From: HGM11368 sp051883415
Lineage (GTDB): Bacteria; Bacillota; Clostridia; Christensenellales; UBA3700
Assembly: GCA_051883415.1 (NCBI GenBank)
Contig: JBJETR010000027.1
Span: forward strand, 1-50,686
Length of the DNA: 50,686 nucleotides
Direction of reading: 5' to 3'
Shown here: in pieces, positions 9,662-16,888 of the stretch
How the letters are laid out: each line of letters opens with the position of its first letter
Numbering within the stretch: position 1 is the stretch's first letter
Translations under genes and position numbers: made by a program
Notes under the pieces: generated by a model
The model's database searches: none
Told to the model about the DNA's origin: nothing
The model's input: only the letters and a program-made list of their open reading frames with translations

Positions 9662-10167
9662 GCCTACTTACAATCAAAGTCAGAAGTTTAAAAAAATACG
9701 CCGTGCAAGTATCGGTCAACGGACGTTCTCTCAAAGGTAAGTCCGACAAGACGGGCAATATGATTTATACCTATCATGCCGATGAGGATAAGACAAAAGT
9801 CGAGATTTTCAACGTCAACGAGCTTGCTTCGCCAACGTGGTGGCTCTGGTCGATTTTTTATTTTTTCATCAGCGTATTCGGCATCTTTGACAGTGGCTAT
9901 GGCAACAACTACTTTGACGTTAGGTGCAGCTTTGTCGTAGATACCACCCGTGATGCCAATCTGCAAGTCAAGATAGGTATTAGCGACAACGGCACTCGCC
10001 GCAACGTTTGGCAATGCGACACCTGTGTCACCCCAATCGACAACGAGTTTAGCAAAAACGAACGTTTGCAAAGGCGTATCAAAAGCAACAAAATTCTCAA
10101 AGTCTTTTTGTGGATTGTAACCATAGCGATTGCCGTAGCTATTACGGCTATCAAAGTGGCAAAATAA
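9658..10167 (+). CDS. Hypothetical membrane-anchored protein
   Basis: A 169-residue protein starting at the ATG that overlaps the stop of the preceding gene; the same frame is open further upstream but that part is antiparallel to nothing sensible and reads through the neighbour, so I took 9658. The N-terminal 55 residues are soluble and beta-like. Membrane segments are likely at about 60-78 (rich in Trp and Phe) and 148-166 at the C-terminus, preceded by a basic stretch (ERLQRRIKSNK). A CxxC pair, Cys120 and Cys123, lies between them. No family recognised. Its stop is followed closely by the ribosome site of the next gene, so it is co-transcribed. Confidence 0.7.
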   Translation: MSLLTIKVRSLKKYAVQVSVNGRSLKGKSDKTGNMIYTYHADEDKTKVEIFNVNELASPTWWLWSIFYFFISVFGIFDSGYGNNYFDVRCSFVVDTTRDANLQVKIGISDNGTRRNVWQCDTCVTPIDNEFSKNERLQRRIKSNKILKVFLWIVTIAIAVAITAIKVAK

Positions 10168-10177
10168 GGAGGAAATT

Positions 10178-10672
10178 ATGCAACTTTTTTTCAAAAACAA
10201 ATTGATGACAATAGGCGGTAGTTCTACAGTAACCGACTCGAGCGGTCAAGTTTTGTACAAGGTCAAGGGTAGAATTCTTTCGCCAACCAAATACAAAAAG
10301 ATTTACGACCAAGAGGGCAAATTGCTCTTTATCGTCAACAACAAACTTATTAGATTTTTCAACACCACCGTCTATATCAAGGACGCTAAAAAGAATAAGC
10401 TTGCCACCGTCACCCAAAAGTACTTTTCCGTAGGCAAGTACGAGGTCAAAGACAGCGAGGATGAGATAGAAATCCAAAAGGACGGATTGTTGTTTCATTA
10501 TACCGTCTTTGTCAACGGCAACAAACTTGCAGAGTTCAAGCGTGGCAAATTCTTAGCTTTGACCGACAATATTTTGGTTGACGTAGTTGACTCTTCTCAA
10601 GCGGGACTCGCCGTAGCCTTTGCGGTATGTTTCGACAACGTTGGCGACCGCAGGGCAAAGGACAGCAACTAG
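10178..10672 (+). CDS. LURP-one-related / tubby C-terminal-like protein
   Basis: A 164-residue protein whose pattern resembles the LURP-one-related (YxjI-like, tubby-like barrel) family: an early KNKLMTIGGSSTVTD, then repeated beta strands of the form G-x-x-LYKVKG, KLLFIVNNKL and ATVTQKYFSVGKYEV. Members are phospholipid-scramblase-like 12-stranded barrels, mostly of unknown function in bacteria. It has no signal peptide, so a cytoplasmic or membrane-face location is likely. AAGGAGGAAATT precedes the ATG. It is the last gene of the three-gene unit. The fold assignment is from motif memory and is moderate; the coding call is strong. Confidence 0.75.
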   Translation: MQLFFKNKLMTIGGSSTVTDSSGQVLYKVKGRILSPTKYKKIYDQEGKLLFIVNNKLIRFFNTTVYIKDAKKNKLATVTQKYFSVGKYEVKDSEDEIEIQKDGLLFHYTVFVNGNKLAEFKRGKFLALTDNILVDVVDSSQAGLAVAFAVCFDNVGDRRAKDSN

Positions 10673-10687
10673 ACGTAACGCAATTAG

Positions 10688-10732
10688 ATTCAACTTGCGG
10701 TATGCCGTATAGGCAGCTGCAGGTTGAATTTT
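10688..10732 (+). terminator. Probable terminator after the LURP-one gene
   Basis: An 11-bp stem (ATTCAACTTGC at 10688-10698 with GCAGGTTGAAT at 10719-10729, one G-T pair), an inner TGCC/GGCA helix and only four T. The weak T-run makes the call uncertain. Confidence 0.45.
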
Positions 10733-10823
10733 GAATAAACAATTAATTTTTTCTTAAAAGTGCAAATTTTTTTATTTTTTGTTGTCAAAAAGGCTTTTTT
10801 GATTGTTTAATATCAGGGGAAAG

Positions 10824-11360
10824 ATGAAAAACGAAAAACTAGAGAAAAAAGTCAAAGAGTTTGCCTTGGGCAACTCTAAAGCCTTCGACTACATATACGA
10901 CGTCAGCCATAAGGTAGTATTTATGGTTGCTTTTGGTATACTCAACAATCGAGAGAGTGCGTTGGATATAATGCAAGAAACGTATAGACAAATGATTAGG
11001 TCGATTGCCGGTTACAACAGTACCAACTTTATGGCGTGGCTCACGACAATAGCGAGAAATCTGTCCTACAATAGTTACAACAAAAACAAAAGAGTGATAC
11101 TCAGCGACTTTGGCGACCAAAAATACGATAGCGGGGTTAGCGAGGAACGGAACGAGGGCGACTTATTCGGCTTGGCAAAGCAATGGCTGGACCAAGAGAG
11201 TTATTTGATATTGGTGCTAGTCGTCGTTGAGGGCTACAAGAGGAGAGAGATATCCAAGATGCTGTCTTTGCCGATATCGACGGTCACTTACAAGTACAAG
11301 AGCGCACTAAAAATTATAGAAGAAAAACTGACGAAGGAGGGTGAAAAATATGGATATTAA
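10824..11360 (+). CDS. ECF-type RNA polymerase sigma factor
   Basis: A 178-residue sigma-70 family protein. Region 2 is at about residues 20-90, with DIMQETYRQM and AWLTTIARNLSYN matching the -10 recognition helix; region 4 is at about 118-170, with EGYKRREISKMLSLPISTV as the helix-turn-helix. There is no region 1.1 or 3, as in ECF sigmas. The ATG at 10824 follows AGGGGAAAG; an upstream ATG at 10803 lacks a ribosome site. Its last 11 bases overlap the next gene, an RsgI-like transmembrane protein, which strongly suggests a sigma/anti-sigma pair. An AT-rich stretch upstream has no convincing housekeeping promoter; autoregulation is possible but not shown. Confidence 0.88.
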   Translation: MKNEKLEKKVKEFALGNSKAFDYIYDVSHKVVFMVAFGILNNRESALDIMQETYRQMIRSIAGYNSTNFMAWLTTIARNLSYNSYNKNKRVILSDFGDQKYDSGVSEERNEGDLFGLAKQWLDQESYLILVLVVVEGYKRREISKMLSLPISTVTYKYKSALKIIEEKLTKEGEKYGY

Positions 11361-12519
11361 AAAGAAACTGAGAGCTCAAGCAAACACTGTTTTACCAACC
11401 GCAAAAGAGAATAGAAGTATCAAAGCCCAACTAAAGCAGTCCCTTCCTGCACGTAGTCAAGATACTTACGCAAAAAAGTTCAACTATTCAAGAGTCGCAT
11501 GGGCATGCGTTGCCACATGCTTGTGTATTGCATTGATAGGCGGATTTGGTTTTTGGCTATTCTCTTCGTCCGGGCAAAAAGCCCCCGTTGCTCTATCCAC
11601 CAACACTTACGTATGTATAGATATCAATCCAAGCTTTGCAATCACCCTGGACGAGAATAACAACGTCGTTGCCGTAAAGCCTCACAACAAGGACGGTGCA
11701 ATCGTGCTGTACGGCGAGAGCCTAGTAGGTATGTCTTTGGAAGATGCGTGTGACCGCATTATCATGCTATCGTGGAAGCTTGGTTATTTGCAGTCGGGTG
11801 GCGATGTCAATCTTACGATTGCGGGCGACGACAAGGACAAAGAGCGAGCGTTAGGTCAAGATTTGCTAGGCAAAATAGACACCTATCTTCAAGCCAATTC
11901 TATCGACGCCAACGTAGTCGATACGGCGGATGAAACCATACGGAGCCTTGCGCAAAAATACGGCGTATCCCAAGGCAAGATGGCGTTGGTTCAAAAGGTG
12001 TGTCAAGCGTCGGGTATGAGCGTAAAAAAGGCTGTCAAACTCAGTCTTGACGACCTCAACGATATCCTCGAAGACTTAGAGGAAGCAGGCATTATCGAGG
12101 CGGAGAGTCAACTCGAGCAATACAAGCAACAATTGCAAAACGACCAAGATTATCTCAATCTTCAAGCCCAAGTTGAGATGTACCAACGCCTCGTAGATAG
12201 GATAGAGGAAATCATGGAGCGAGGCGGTATCGAAGAAGACGAGGACGATGAGGAGGAAGATGAAGACGAAGAGGACGAAGACGATGAAGACGCAGTCGTA
12301 GTCGACTTAGCTACTACGATAGCCGAGTACAACGCTCTATTCGAACCTGGCTCCACTTATTGCTACTTGGGCGAAGTAAATTCGCAATCATTCGGACGAC
12401 ACGTAGATAGAGTGCTTAAGGATTTGGAAGACGAGATTGACGATATAGAAGATATATTAGAAGACTATTGGGATAATATAAAACAGCAGTACAAGAAAGA
12501 GTCCAAGAAGGAAGATTAA
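11350..12519 (+). CDS. RsgI-like transmembrane anti-sigma candidate with acidic tail
   Basis: A 389-residue single-pass protein: a basic cytoplasmic N-terminus (1-47), a TM helix (about 49-71), then a domain opening with TYVCIDINPSFAITLDENN and continuing VVAVKPHNKDG, which matches the periplasmic domain of RsgI-type anti-sigma factors. In RsgI proteins the Asn-Pro bond of this motif is cleaved autocatalytically; here it is Asn93-Pro94. A helical, coiled-coil-like region (about 232-292) leads to an almost pure Asp/Glu run (295-314), then a second acidic helix at the end. The cytoplasmic part lacks the usual SigI-binding beta domain. It overlaps the sigma gene by 11 bases. GGAGG at 11336-11340 supports the ATG at 11350. 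Confidence 0.82.
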   Translation: MDIKKKLRAQANTVLPTAKENRSIKAQLKQSLPARSQDTYAKKFNYSRVAWACVATCLCIALIGGFGFWLFSSSGQKAPVALSTNTYVCIDINPSFAITLDENNNVVAVKPHNKDGAIVLYGESLVGMSLEDACDRIIMLSWKLGYLQSGGDVNLTIAGDDKDKERALGQDLLGKIDTYLQANSIDANVVDTADETIRSLAQKYGVSQGKMALVQKVCQASGMSVKKAVKLSLDDLNDILEDLEEAGIIEAESQLEQYKQQLQNDQDYLNLQAQVEMYQRLVDRIEEIMERGGIEEDEDDEEEDEDEEDEDDEDAVVVDLATTIAEYNALFEPGSTYCYLGEVNSQSFGRHVDRVLKDLEDEIDDIEDILEDYWDNIKQQYKKESKKED

Positions 12520-12616
12520 ATTCAACGAAATTTTTGCAAAAAAATTTTTGAAAAGTTTGGCAAAATCCTTTGCAAGTTTGTTATATAAGCAAACAAGCAC
12601 TAAGAGGAGGATGCTT

Positions 12617-13666
12617 ATGAAAAAACTAATAACCTTTTTACTTACCGTTATCATCGGAGCTAGTATGTTGGTCGGCTGTGCCAAGATTCAAGTCCCAGAC
12701 AATCAAAACTCGGGCGAGCAAAACGAGACGCCAATAGTGCAGACTATGACCAAAGGCGACTTGGTGACCATGTCAGCCGTGTCGGTCGGCAACCTGATGG
12801 CGGGTATCAACACGCCGACAGTCGGTGCAATGGCGTTTGCCCTTGCCGAGCAAGATGAGCCTGGCGACCAAGCACAACTAGTCGACAAAATCAACTATTA
12901 TATGACCGTCGTTCAAAACGTTATAGGCAGCGGGGCGGAGAGCGTGTTCGAGGAGAGTGATATAGCAGAATACGCCATCAAAAACGTCATCACCACCACG
13001 TCTTTTGGAGAGAGCAAGCAATACGTTCTTTACTACAACGAAACACTTCTAGTCGAAGAAGATGAAGACGAAGAGGAAGATGAAGAGGAAGACGCTACGG
13101 TTGTCAACGCAACAATCGCCCAAGACAGCGAGCATAGCGATGCGACTGCGGAGGAAGAAGAACAAGAGTTTGCTATGCTTGGCATAATGGTAATAGGCGA
13201 CCAAAGATACGAGTTCGAAGGCAAGAGAGAAGTGGAAGAGGGAGAATTCGAGTTTGAGTTCGTAGCCAGAATCGATGCCGACAACTACGTGAGATTTGCT
13301 CAAGAAATCGAAGAGGACGAGCAAGAATTCGACTACACAATAGTAGAGGGCGGACAAATCGTCAAGACCTTTAGCCTCGAGGTAGAGAGCGAAGAGGGTG
13401 AGACGGAAGTTAGCCTCAAAGAAAAAGGCATAGACAGCTTGATGATTATCAAATACGAGGTGCAAGTCGATGAGAACGGCAACGAGTATATCGAAATCAA
13501 GGTCAACGACAACGGCGAAGTTATCAAGTGTGAGGCACGCGTAGAGATAGATGCCGTTACGGGAGAGAAGACCTACCGATACGATTTTGGTAACGGACAC
13601 CGATACGACAAACACCCTTACGGCGAAGAGGATGACGAGGCAGAAACAACCGCATTCGCACTATAA
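12617..13666 (+). CDS. Acidic lipoprotein downstream of the sigma/RsgI-like pair
   Basis: A 349-residue protein with a type II signal peptide: MKKLITFLLTVIIGASMLVGC, with Cys21 as the lipidated residue. The mature part is strongly acidic, with Asp/Glu runs at 147-159 and 178-184, followed by repeated beta-strand-like segments (EFEFEFVARID, DNYVRFAQEIEED, YEVQVDENGNEYIEIKVND). The ATG at 12617 was chosen over 12611, which abuts the GAGGAGG ribosome site. It lies 97 bases after the anti-sigma candidate and ends at a terminator, so it is probably the last gene of the module and perhaps a target or sensor partner of the sigma system. No family recognised. Acidic runs like these can bind calcium, but that is inference. 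Confidence 0.8.
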   Translation: MKKLITFLLTVIIGASMLVGCAKIQVPDNQNSGEQNETPIVQTMTKGDLVTMSAVSVGNLMAGINTPTVGAMAFALAEQDEPGDQAQLVDKINYYMTVVQNVIGSGAESVFEESDIAEYAIKNVITTTSFGESKQYVLYYNETLLVEEDEDEEEDEEEDATVVNATIAQDSEHSDATAEEEEQEFAMLGIMVIGDQRYEFEGKREVEEGEFEFEFVARIDADNYVRFAQEIEEDEQEFDYTIVEGGQIVKTFSLEVESEEGETEVSLKEKGIDSLMIIKYEVQVDENGNEYIEIKVNDNGEVIKCEARVEIDAVTGEKTYRYDFGNGHRYDKHPYGEEDDEAETTAFAL

Positions 13667-13705
13667 GGCATTCATAATTCCCCCAAGAGGACGTAAGTCC
13701 CTAAG

Positions 13706-13730
13706 ATACACCCCTTTAGGGGTGTATTTT
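13706..13730 (+). terminator. Terminator of the sigma/lipoprotein module
   Basis: A 9-bp perfect stem, ATACACCCC with GGGGTGTAT, loop TTTA, then TTT. A second small hairpin, GGAC-GTAA-GTCC, precedes it at 13689-13700. The T-run is short. Confidence 0.65.
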
Positions 13731-13752
13731 CGCAAAAAAACACTTGATATAT

Positions 13753-13781
13753 TTGACAATTTGACGGGCTGGTTGTATGCT
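13753..13781 (+). promoter_or_regulatory. nadE promoter
   Basis: TTGACA (13753-13758), 17-base spacer, TATGCT (13776-13781). The predicted start is only about 12 bases before the nadE ATG, so the leader is very short and consists mainly of the AGGAGG site. Confidence 0.75.
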
Positions 13782-13799
13782 ATTTTTAGGAGGCGTATT

Positions 13800-14537
13800 A
13801 TGGACGTAAAGAGAGAAGTAGAAGCAAGAGTAGCATTTATCCGCAAGGTGCTCGAGGATAGCAAAGCCAAGGGCATCGTGTTCGGCAACAGCGGCGGCAA
13901 AGACAGCGCACTCGTAGGCATTTTGTGCAAGATGGCTTGTCCTGATACCGTAGCCGTAATTATGCCTTGTTTTAGTCAGCGTAATTATACCGTAGACAAG
14001 CAAGACGGAATGGAATTGTCTACCAAATTCGACATAGAGACGAGAGTCGTAGACCTCACGCCTGTTAGAGCGCAGATGCTCTCGCAATTAGAAGGAGTTG
14101 CAAAACTCAACGATGCTGCTATCGTCAATATTGTGCCAAGGCTTCGCATGACGACGCTATATGCTATAGCTGCCGCAGAGGGCAGACTCGTAGCAGGCAC
14201 GGGCAATCGTAGCGAGAGATTCGTTGGTTATTTTACCAAATGGGGTGACGGTGCATGCGACTTCAATCCAATCGCAGACCTCACCGTTGGCGAGATATAC
14301 GAGTTGCTAGAGTATCTAGGCTGTCCTAGGTCTATCATCGACAAGGCACCTTCGGCATCGTTATACGACGGTCAGACAGACGAAAAGGAGCTCGGCATTA
14401 CCTACAAAGAGCTTGACAGATATATCGCCGTAGAGAGAGCACAGGGCACACTTGAGCCTAGACTTGAGAGGATGTTCAACGCCTCGGCACACAAGCGTAA
14501 GCCTCCTGTTTTGTACAGGTCGCTTGACGAAGAATAA
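13800..14537 (+). CDS. nadE: NAD+ synthase, ammonia-dependent type
   Basis: Converts nicotinate adenine dinucleotide to NAD+ using ATP and ammonia, the last step of NAD synthesis. It is 245 residues, the size of the single-domain enzyme without a glutaminase domain. The N-type ATP pyrophosphatase P-loop SGGKDSA is at residues 31-37, and GTGNRSERFVGYFTKWGDG and the downstream DLTVGEIYELLEYLG are typical NadE segments. I used the ATG at 13800 because AGGAGG (13788-13793) is well placed; the frame is open further upstream but overlaps the preceding terminator. It is monocistronic between its own promoter and a bidirectional terminator. Confidence 0.93.
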   Translation: MDVKREVEARVAFIRKVLEDSKAKGIVFGNSGGKDSALVGILCKMACPDTVAVIMPCFSQRNYTVDKQDGMELSTKFDIETRVVDLTPVRAQMLSQLEGVAKLNDAAIVNIVPRLRMTTLYAIAAAEGRLVAGTGNRSERFVGYFTKWGDGACDFNPIADLTVGEIYELLEYLGCPRSIIDKAPSASLYDGQTDEKELGITYKELDRYIAVERAQGTLEPRLERMFNASAHKRKPPVLYRSLDEE

Positions 14538-14562
14538 AGTCGCTGCGTTAAGACTATAAACA

Positions 14563-14599
14563 AAAAATGGAGATATGTATCGAGTTATCTCCATTTTTT
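14563..14599. terminator. Bidirectional terminator between nadE and the TrxR-like gene
   Basis: A 13-bp stem, AAAAATGGAGATA with TATCTCCATTTTT, around a 10-base loop. A-rich on one side and T-rich on the other, so it can stop both nadE (+) and the convergent reductase gene (-). Confidence 0.88.
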
Positions 14600-14630
14600 A
14601 TTTATCTAAACGATAATTTTTGATATATAT

Positions 14631-15485
14631 TTACTTCTTAGCTTTGACGTATCTAACGGCACTAGTACCCGCTATTGCACCGTCGCTGACGGCTTTGCTT
14701 ATTTGCATCAGACCACCCACGCAGTCACCGCAAGCGAACAAGCCTGGTACGGTGGTCATCATGTCTTTGTCGGTTACGATAAAGCCTTGGTCGCTTACAG
14801 CGCCGATTTTACGAGCAAGCACGTCGGCGGAGGCTTGCCCTAGAGCAACGAATAGTCCGTCAATATCTAATGTGGTGTCATCATCAAATACAACTTGTTG
14901 CAATCTATCGTCGCCCGTAAGTGCTTTGATTTTTTTGTCAATGACGGTCGCATCGCCAAAGTCCTCGTCGCAAGGTTTGCCGTCTGTCAAAATAGTAGCC
15001 TCGCTTGCCACGCCTTTGATAGCGTCGTACTCGTGCAAGGCGTAGTGCGAGTTGCCTAGCACGGCAACCTTCTTTTTGCGATAGAAGAATGCATCGCATA
15101 CTGCACAATAACTTACGCCCTTGCCTTCAAGCCTCTTTAGTCCCTCTATTTTGACAGTGTTGCGAGGTGCACCCGTTGCGATAATCACGGCTTTTGCAGT
15201 CATAATTCCGCTAGTTGTCGTCACGATAAATACGTCGCTTAGCGCCACGTCCAACACTTCGCCGTCTACCACGTCTACGCCCAATCTTGATAGTTGTTTT
15301 TCGCCGCTACGCAACAATTCTTGTCCGCTAATGCTCTCGAAGCCATAATAGTTTTCTATACGGTCGGCTTTTTTGAGTGCACTCTTGTCGGTACCCACTA
15401 CGCAAGTCTTAAGTCCTGCTCTTGCCGTATACAATGCCGACGATACTCCCGACGGACCTTTGCCGATAATAATTACGTCTACCAT
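14631..15485 (-). CDS. Thioredoxin-reductase-like flavoprotein, NADPH motif degenerate
   Basis: A 284-residue FAD protein of the low-molecular-weight thioredoxin reductase fold. The FAD dinucleotide motif GKGPSG is at 8-13, the redox-active CAVC (Cys127, Cys130) is followed by Asp131, and the C-terminal FAD motif GLFACGDCVGG is intact. The pyridine-nucleotide site is not: the usual GGGxSA is replaced by GNSHYA (144-149), and the HRR phosphate-binding motif is absent, its place being taken by an acidic DGKPCDED. This is the pattern described for ferredoxin-dependent flavin thioredoxin reductases (FFTR) of clostridia. It is divergent from trxA with a shared 121-base intergenic region. The alternative is an ordinary TrxB that has drifted. 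AGGTGAAT precedes the start. Confidence 0.88.
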   Translation of the reverse strand: MVDVIIIGKGPSGVSSALYTARAGLKTCVVGTDKSALKKADRIENYYGFESISGQELLRSGEKQLSRLGVDVVDGEVLDVALSDVFIVTTTSGIMTAKAVIIATGAPRNTVKIEGLKRLEGKGVSYCAVCDAFFYRKKKVAVLGNSHYALHEYDAIKGVASEATILTDGKPCDEDFGDATVIDKKIKALTGDDRLQQVVFDDDTTLDIDGLFVALGQASADVLARKIGAVSDQGFIVTDKDMMTTVPGLFACGDCVGGLMQISKAVSDGAIAGTSAVRYVKAKK

Positions 15486-15510
15486 AATTCACCTAAATTG
15501 AGTATAGCAC

Positions 15511-15539
15511 AAAACAAGATTTTTATCAAAAAAAATAAA
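15511..15539 (-). promoter_or_regulatory. Promoter for the thioredoxin-reductase-like gene
   Basis: On the minus strand TTGATA (15539-15534), 17-base spacer, TATACT (15516-15511). On the plus strand the same gap holds a TATAAT at 15559-15564 for trxA, without a good -35, so trxA may need an activator. Confidence 0.65.
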
Positions 15540-15606
15540 AAAGTATGGATAAAAACTCTATAATATGATATAGTTGCTATATAGAGCAAATTATTTGGAG
15601 GTCAAT

Positions 15607-15915
15607 ATGGCAATAACAACGATAACCAAAGACAATTTTGATAAGGAAGTAGTGCAAGCCGGCGTGCCTGTATTGGTAGACTTTTGGGCTTCTTGGTGTG
15701 GTCCTTGCAGAATGCTTTCTCCAATAGTCGACGAGATTGCAGAGCAATATACCGGGCTTAAGGTTGGCAAAGTCAACGTTGACGAGCAAGAAGAACTTGC
15801 AATCAAATTTGGCATAATGAGCATACCTACGCTTATCGTATTCAAGGGCGGACAAGTGGTTGCTCAATCCGTTGGAGTTAAGTCCAAAGAAGCAATATTA
15901 GAAATGCTAAAATAA
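15607..15915 (+). CDS. trxA: Thioredoxin
   Basis: The general disulfide reductant, 102 residues. The active site WCGPC (Trp30-Cys34) sits in the standard FWASWCGPCRM context, and IMSIPTLIVFKGG carries the cis-proline loop. The ATG at 15607 follows TTGGAGG with proper spacing; an upstream start at 15574 would add a non-homologous tail. It is divergent from the reductase-like gene, forming a natural reductase/thioredoxin pair, and is followed after 55 bases by the Mrp-type ATPase. A small 6-bp hairpin around 15923-15938 lacks a T-run, so read-through into the next gene is likely. Confidence 0.97.
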   Translation: MAITTITKDNFDKEVVQAGVPVLVDFWASWCGPCRMLSPIVDEIAEQYTGLKVGKVNVDEQEELAIKFGIMSIPTLIVFKGGQVVAQSVGVKSKEAILEMLK

Positions 15916-15970
15916 ATATGTCATAGGCATGTGCCTATAAATGCATAAGCAAAACGAAAGAAGGTAGTAT

Positions 15971-16780
15971 ATGTCACAATGTAATCATGATTGCGGGAGT
16001 TGCCAATCTAAGTGCGACTCCGCCAATCTTATAGCACCCGCCAACTCGGCTTCCAAAATCAAAAAAGTGATTGCGGTAGTCAGTGGCAAGGGCGGAGTTG
16101 GCAAGTCGAGTATCACCTCGCTACTTGCAGTCAAAGTTAGCCAAATGGGATACAAGACGGCTATTTTGGACGCCGACGTAACGGGACCGTCCATTCCGAC
16201 CGCATTTGGTATCACCGACAAAGCTTACGGTCAAGACGGCAACATTATACCTCTCGTAAGTAGGGACGGAGTCAAGGTTATGTCGCTCAACTGCCTACTC
16301 GACGATCCTTCCCAACCTGTGGTTTGGCGTGGCTCGCTCATATCGGGCACGGTCAAGCAGTTTTGGACGGACGTAGCGTGGGGAGAGGTGGACTATATGT
16401 TCATCGATATGCCACCGGGAACGGGTGACGTACCGCTCACGGTATTCCAATCGCTCCCAATAGACGGCATAGTCATCGTCACTTCACCTCAACAACTAGT
16501 GTCGATGATAGTGTCCAAAGCCGTCAATATGGCTAAGCTTATGAACGTACCTATCCTCGGTGCAGTGGAGAACCTCGCATATTACGAGTGCCCCGACTGT
16601 CATCGCAGAGAATACATATTTGGCGAGAGTAAGTTAGAAGAGTATTGCCAAGAGTACGATATTCCGCTATTTGACAGAGTACCGATAGATACAATCTTGG
16701 CTAAAGCAATGGACAATGGTAAGATAGAGAGTTATCTCAATCCATATCTTAGCGAGTTTGTCCAAGGATTGGTCAAATAA
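15971..16780 (+). CDS. Mrp/NBP35-type Fe-S carrier ATPase
   Basis: A 269-residue P-loop protein of the Mrp/NBP35 family, which carries and transfers iron-sulfur clusters. The deviant Walker A GKGGVGKS is at residues 39-46, followed by ILDADVTGPSIP and the Walker B-like FIDMPPGTGDVP. The conserved CPDC near residue 200 binds the bridging cluster between protomers. The N-terminus has four cysteines, Cys4, Cys8, Cys11 and Cys15, as in the NBP35-like subgroup with an extra N-terminal cluster. The neighbourhood of thioredoxin fits a redox or cofactor-assembly role. It ends at a clear terminator. Confidence 0.93.
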   Translation: MSQCNHDCGSCQSKCDSANLIAPANSASKIKKVIAVVSGKGGVGKSSITSLLAVKVSQMGYKTAILDADVTGPSIPTAFGITDKAYGQDGNIIPLVSRDGVKVMSLNCLLDDPSQPVVWRGSLISGTVKQFWTDVAWGEVDYMFIDMPPGTGDVPLTVFQSLPIDGIVIVTSPQQLVSMIVSKAVNMAKLMNVPILGAVENLAYYECPDCHRREYIFGESKLEEYCQEYDIPLFDRVPIDTILAKAMDNGKIESYLNPYLSEFVQGLVK

Positions 16781-16796
16781 GTCAAATACAGTTAAG

Positions 16797-16822
16797 TCAT
16801 CGCCTAGTGCGGTGATTTTTTT
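16797..16822 (+). terminator. Terminator after the Mrp-type gene
   Basis: TCATCGC (16797-16803) pairs with GCGGTGA (16809-16815), one G-T pair, 5-base loop, then seven T. Confidence 0.82.
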
Positions 16823-16843
16823 AATTTTGGGGCTGTTTTTCGT

Positions 16844-16871
16844 TTGCAAATATTATCTTGTATGTTATGAT
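16844..16871 (+). promoter_or_regulatory. Promoter for the MATE exporter gene
   Basis: TTGCAA (16844-16849), 16-base spacer, TATGAT (16866-16871) with an extended TG at 16863-16864. The predicted start lies about 10 bases before the coding start, so the leader is minimal. Confidence 0.6.
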
Positions 16872-16888
16872 ATTTAGCGGTGAAAGAA

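Noticed and set aside
10741..10823. SigI-like autoregulatory promoter upstream of the sigma gene
   Set aside because: No ACCCCC or similar -35 with a CGAA -10 is visible; a TTGTCA/TTTAAT pair at 10782-10811 would place the start on the ribosome site.
15923..15938. Hairpin ATAGGC/GCCTAT between trxA and the Mrp-type gene as a terminator
   Set aside because: No T-run follows; read-through is more likely.
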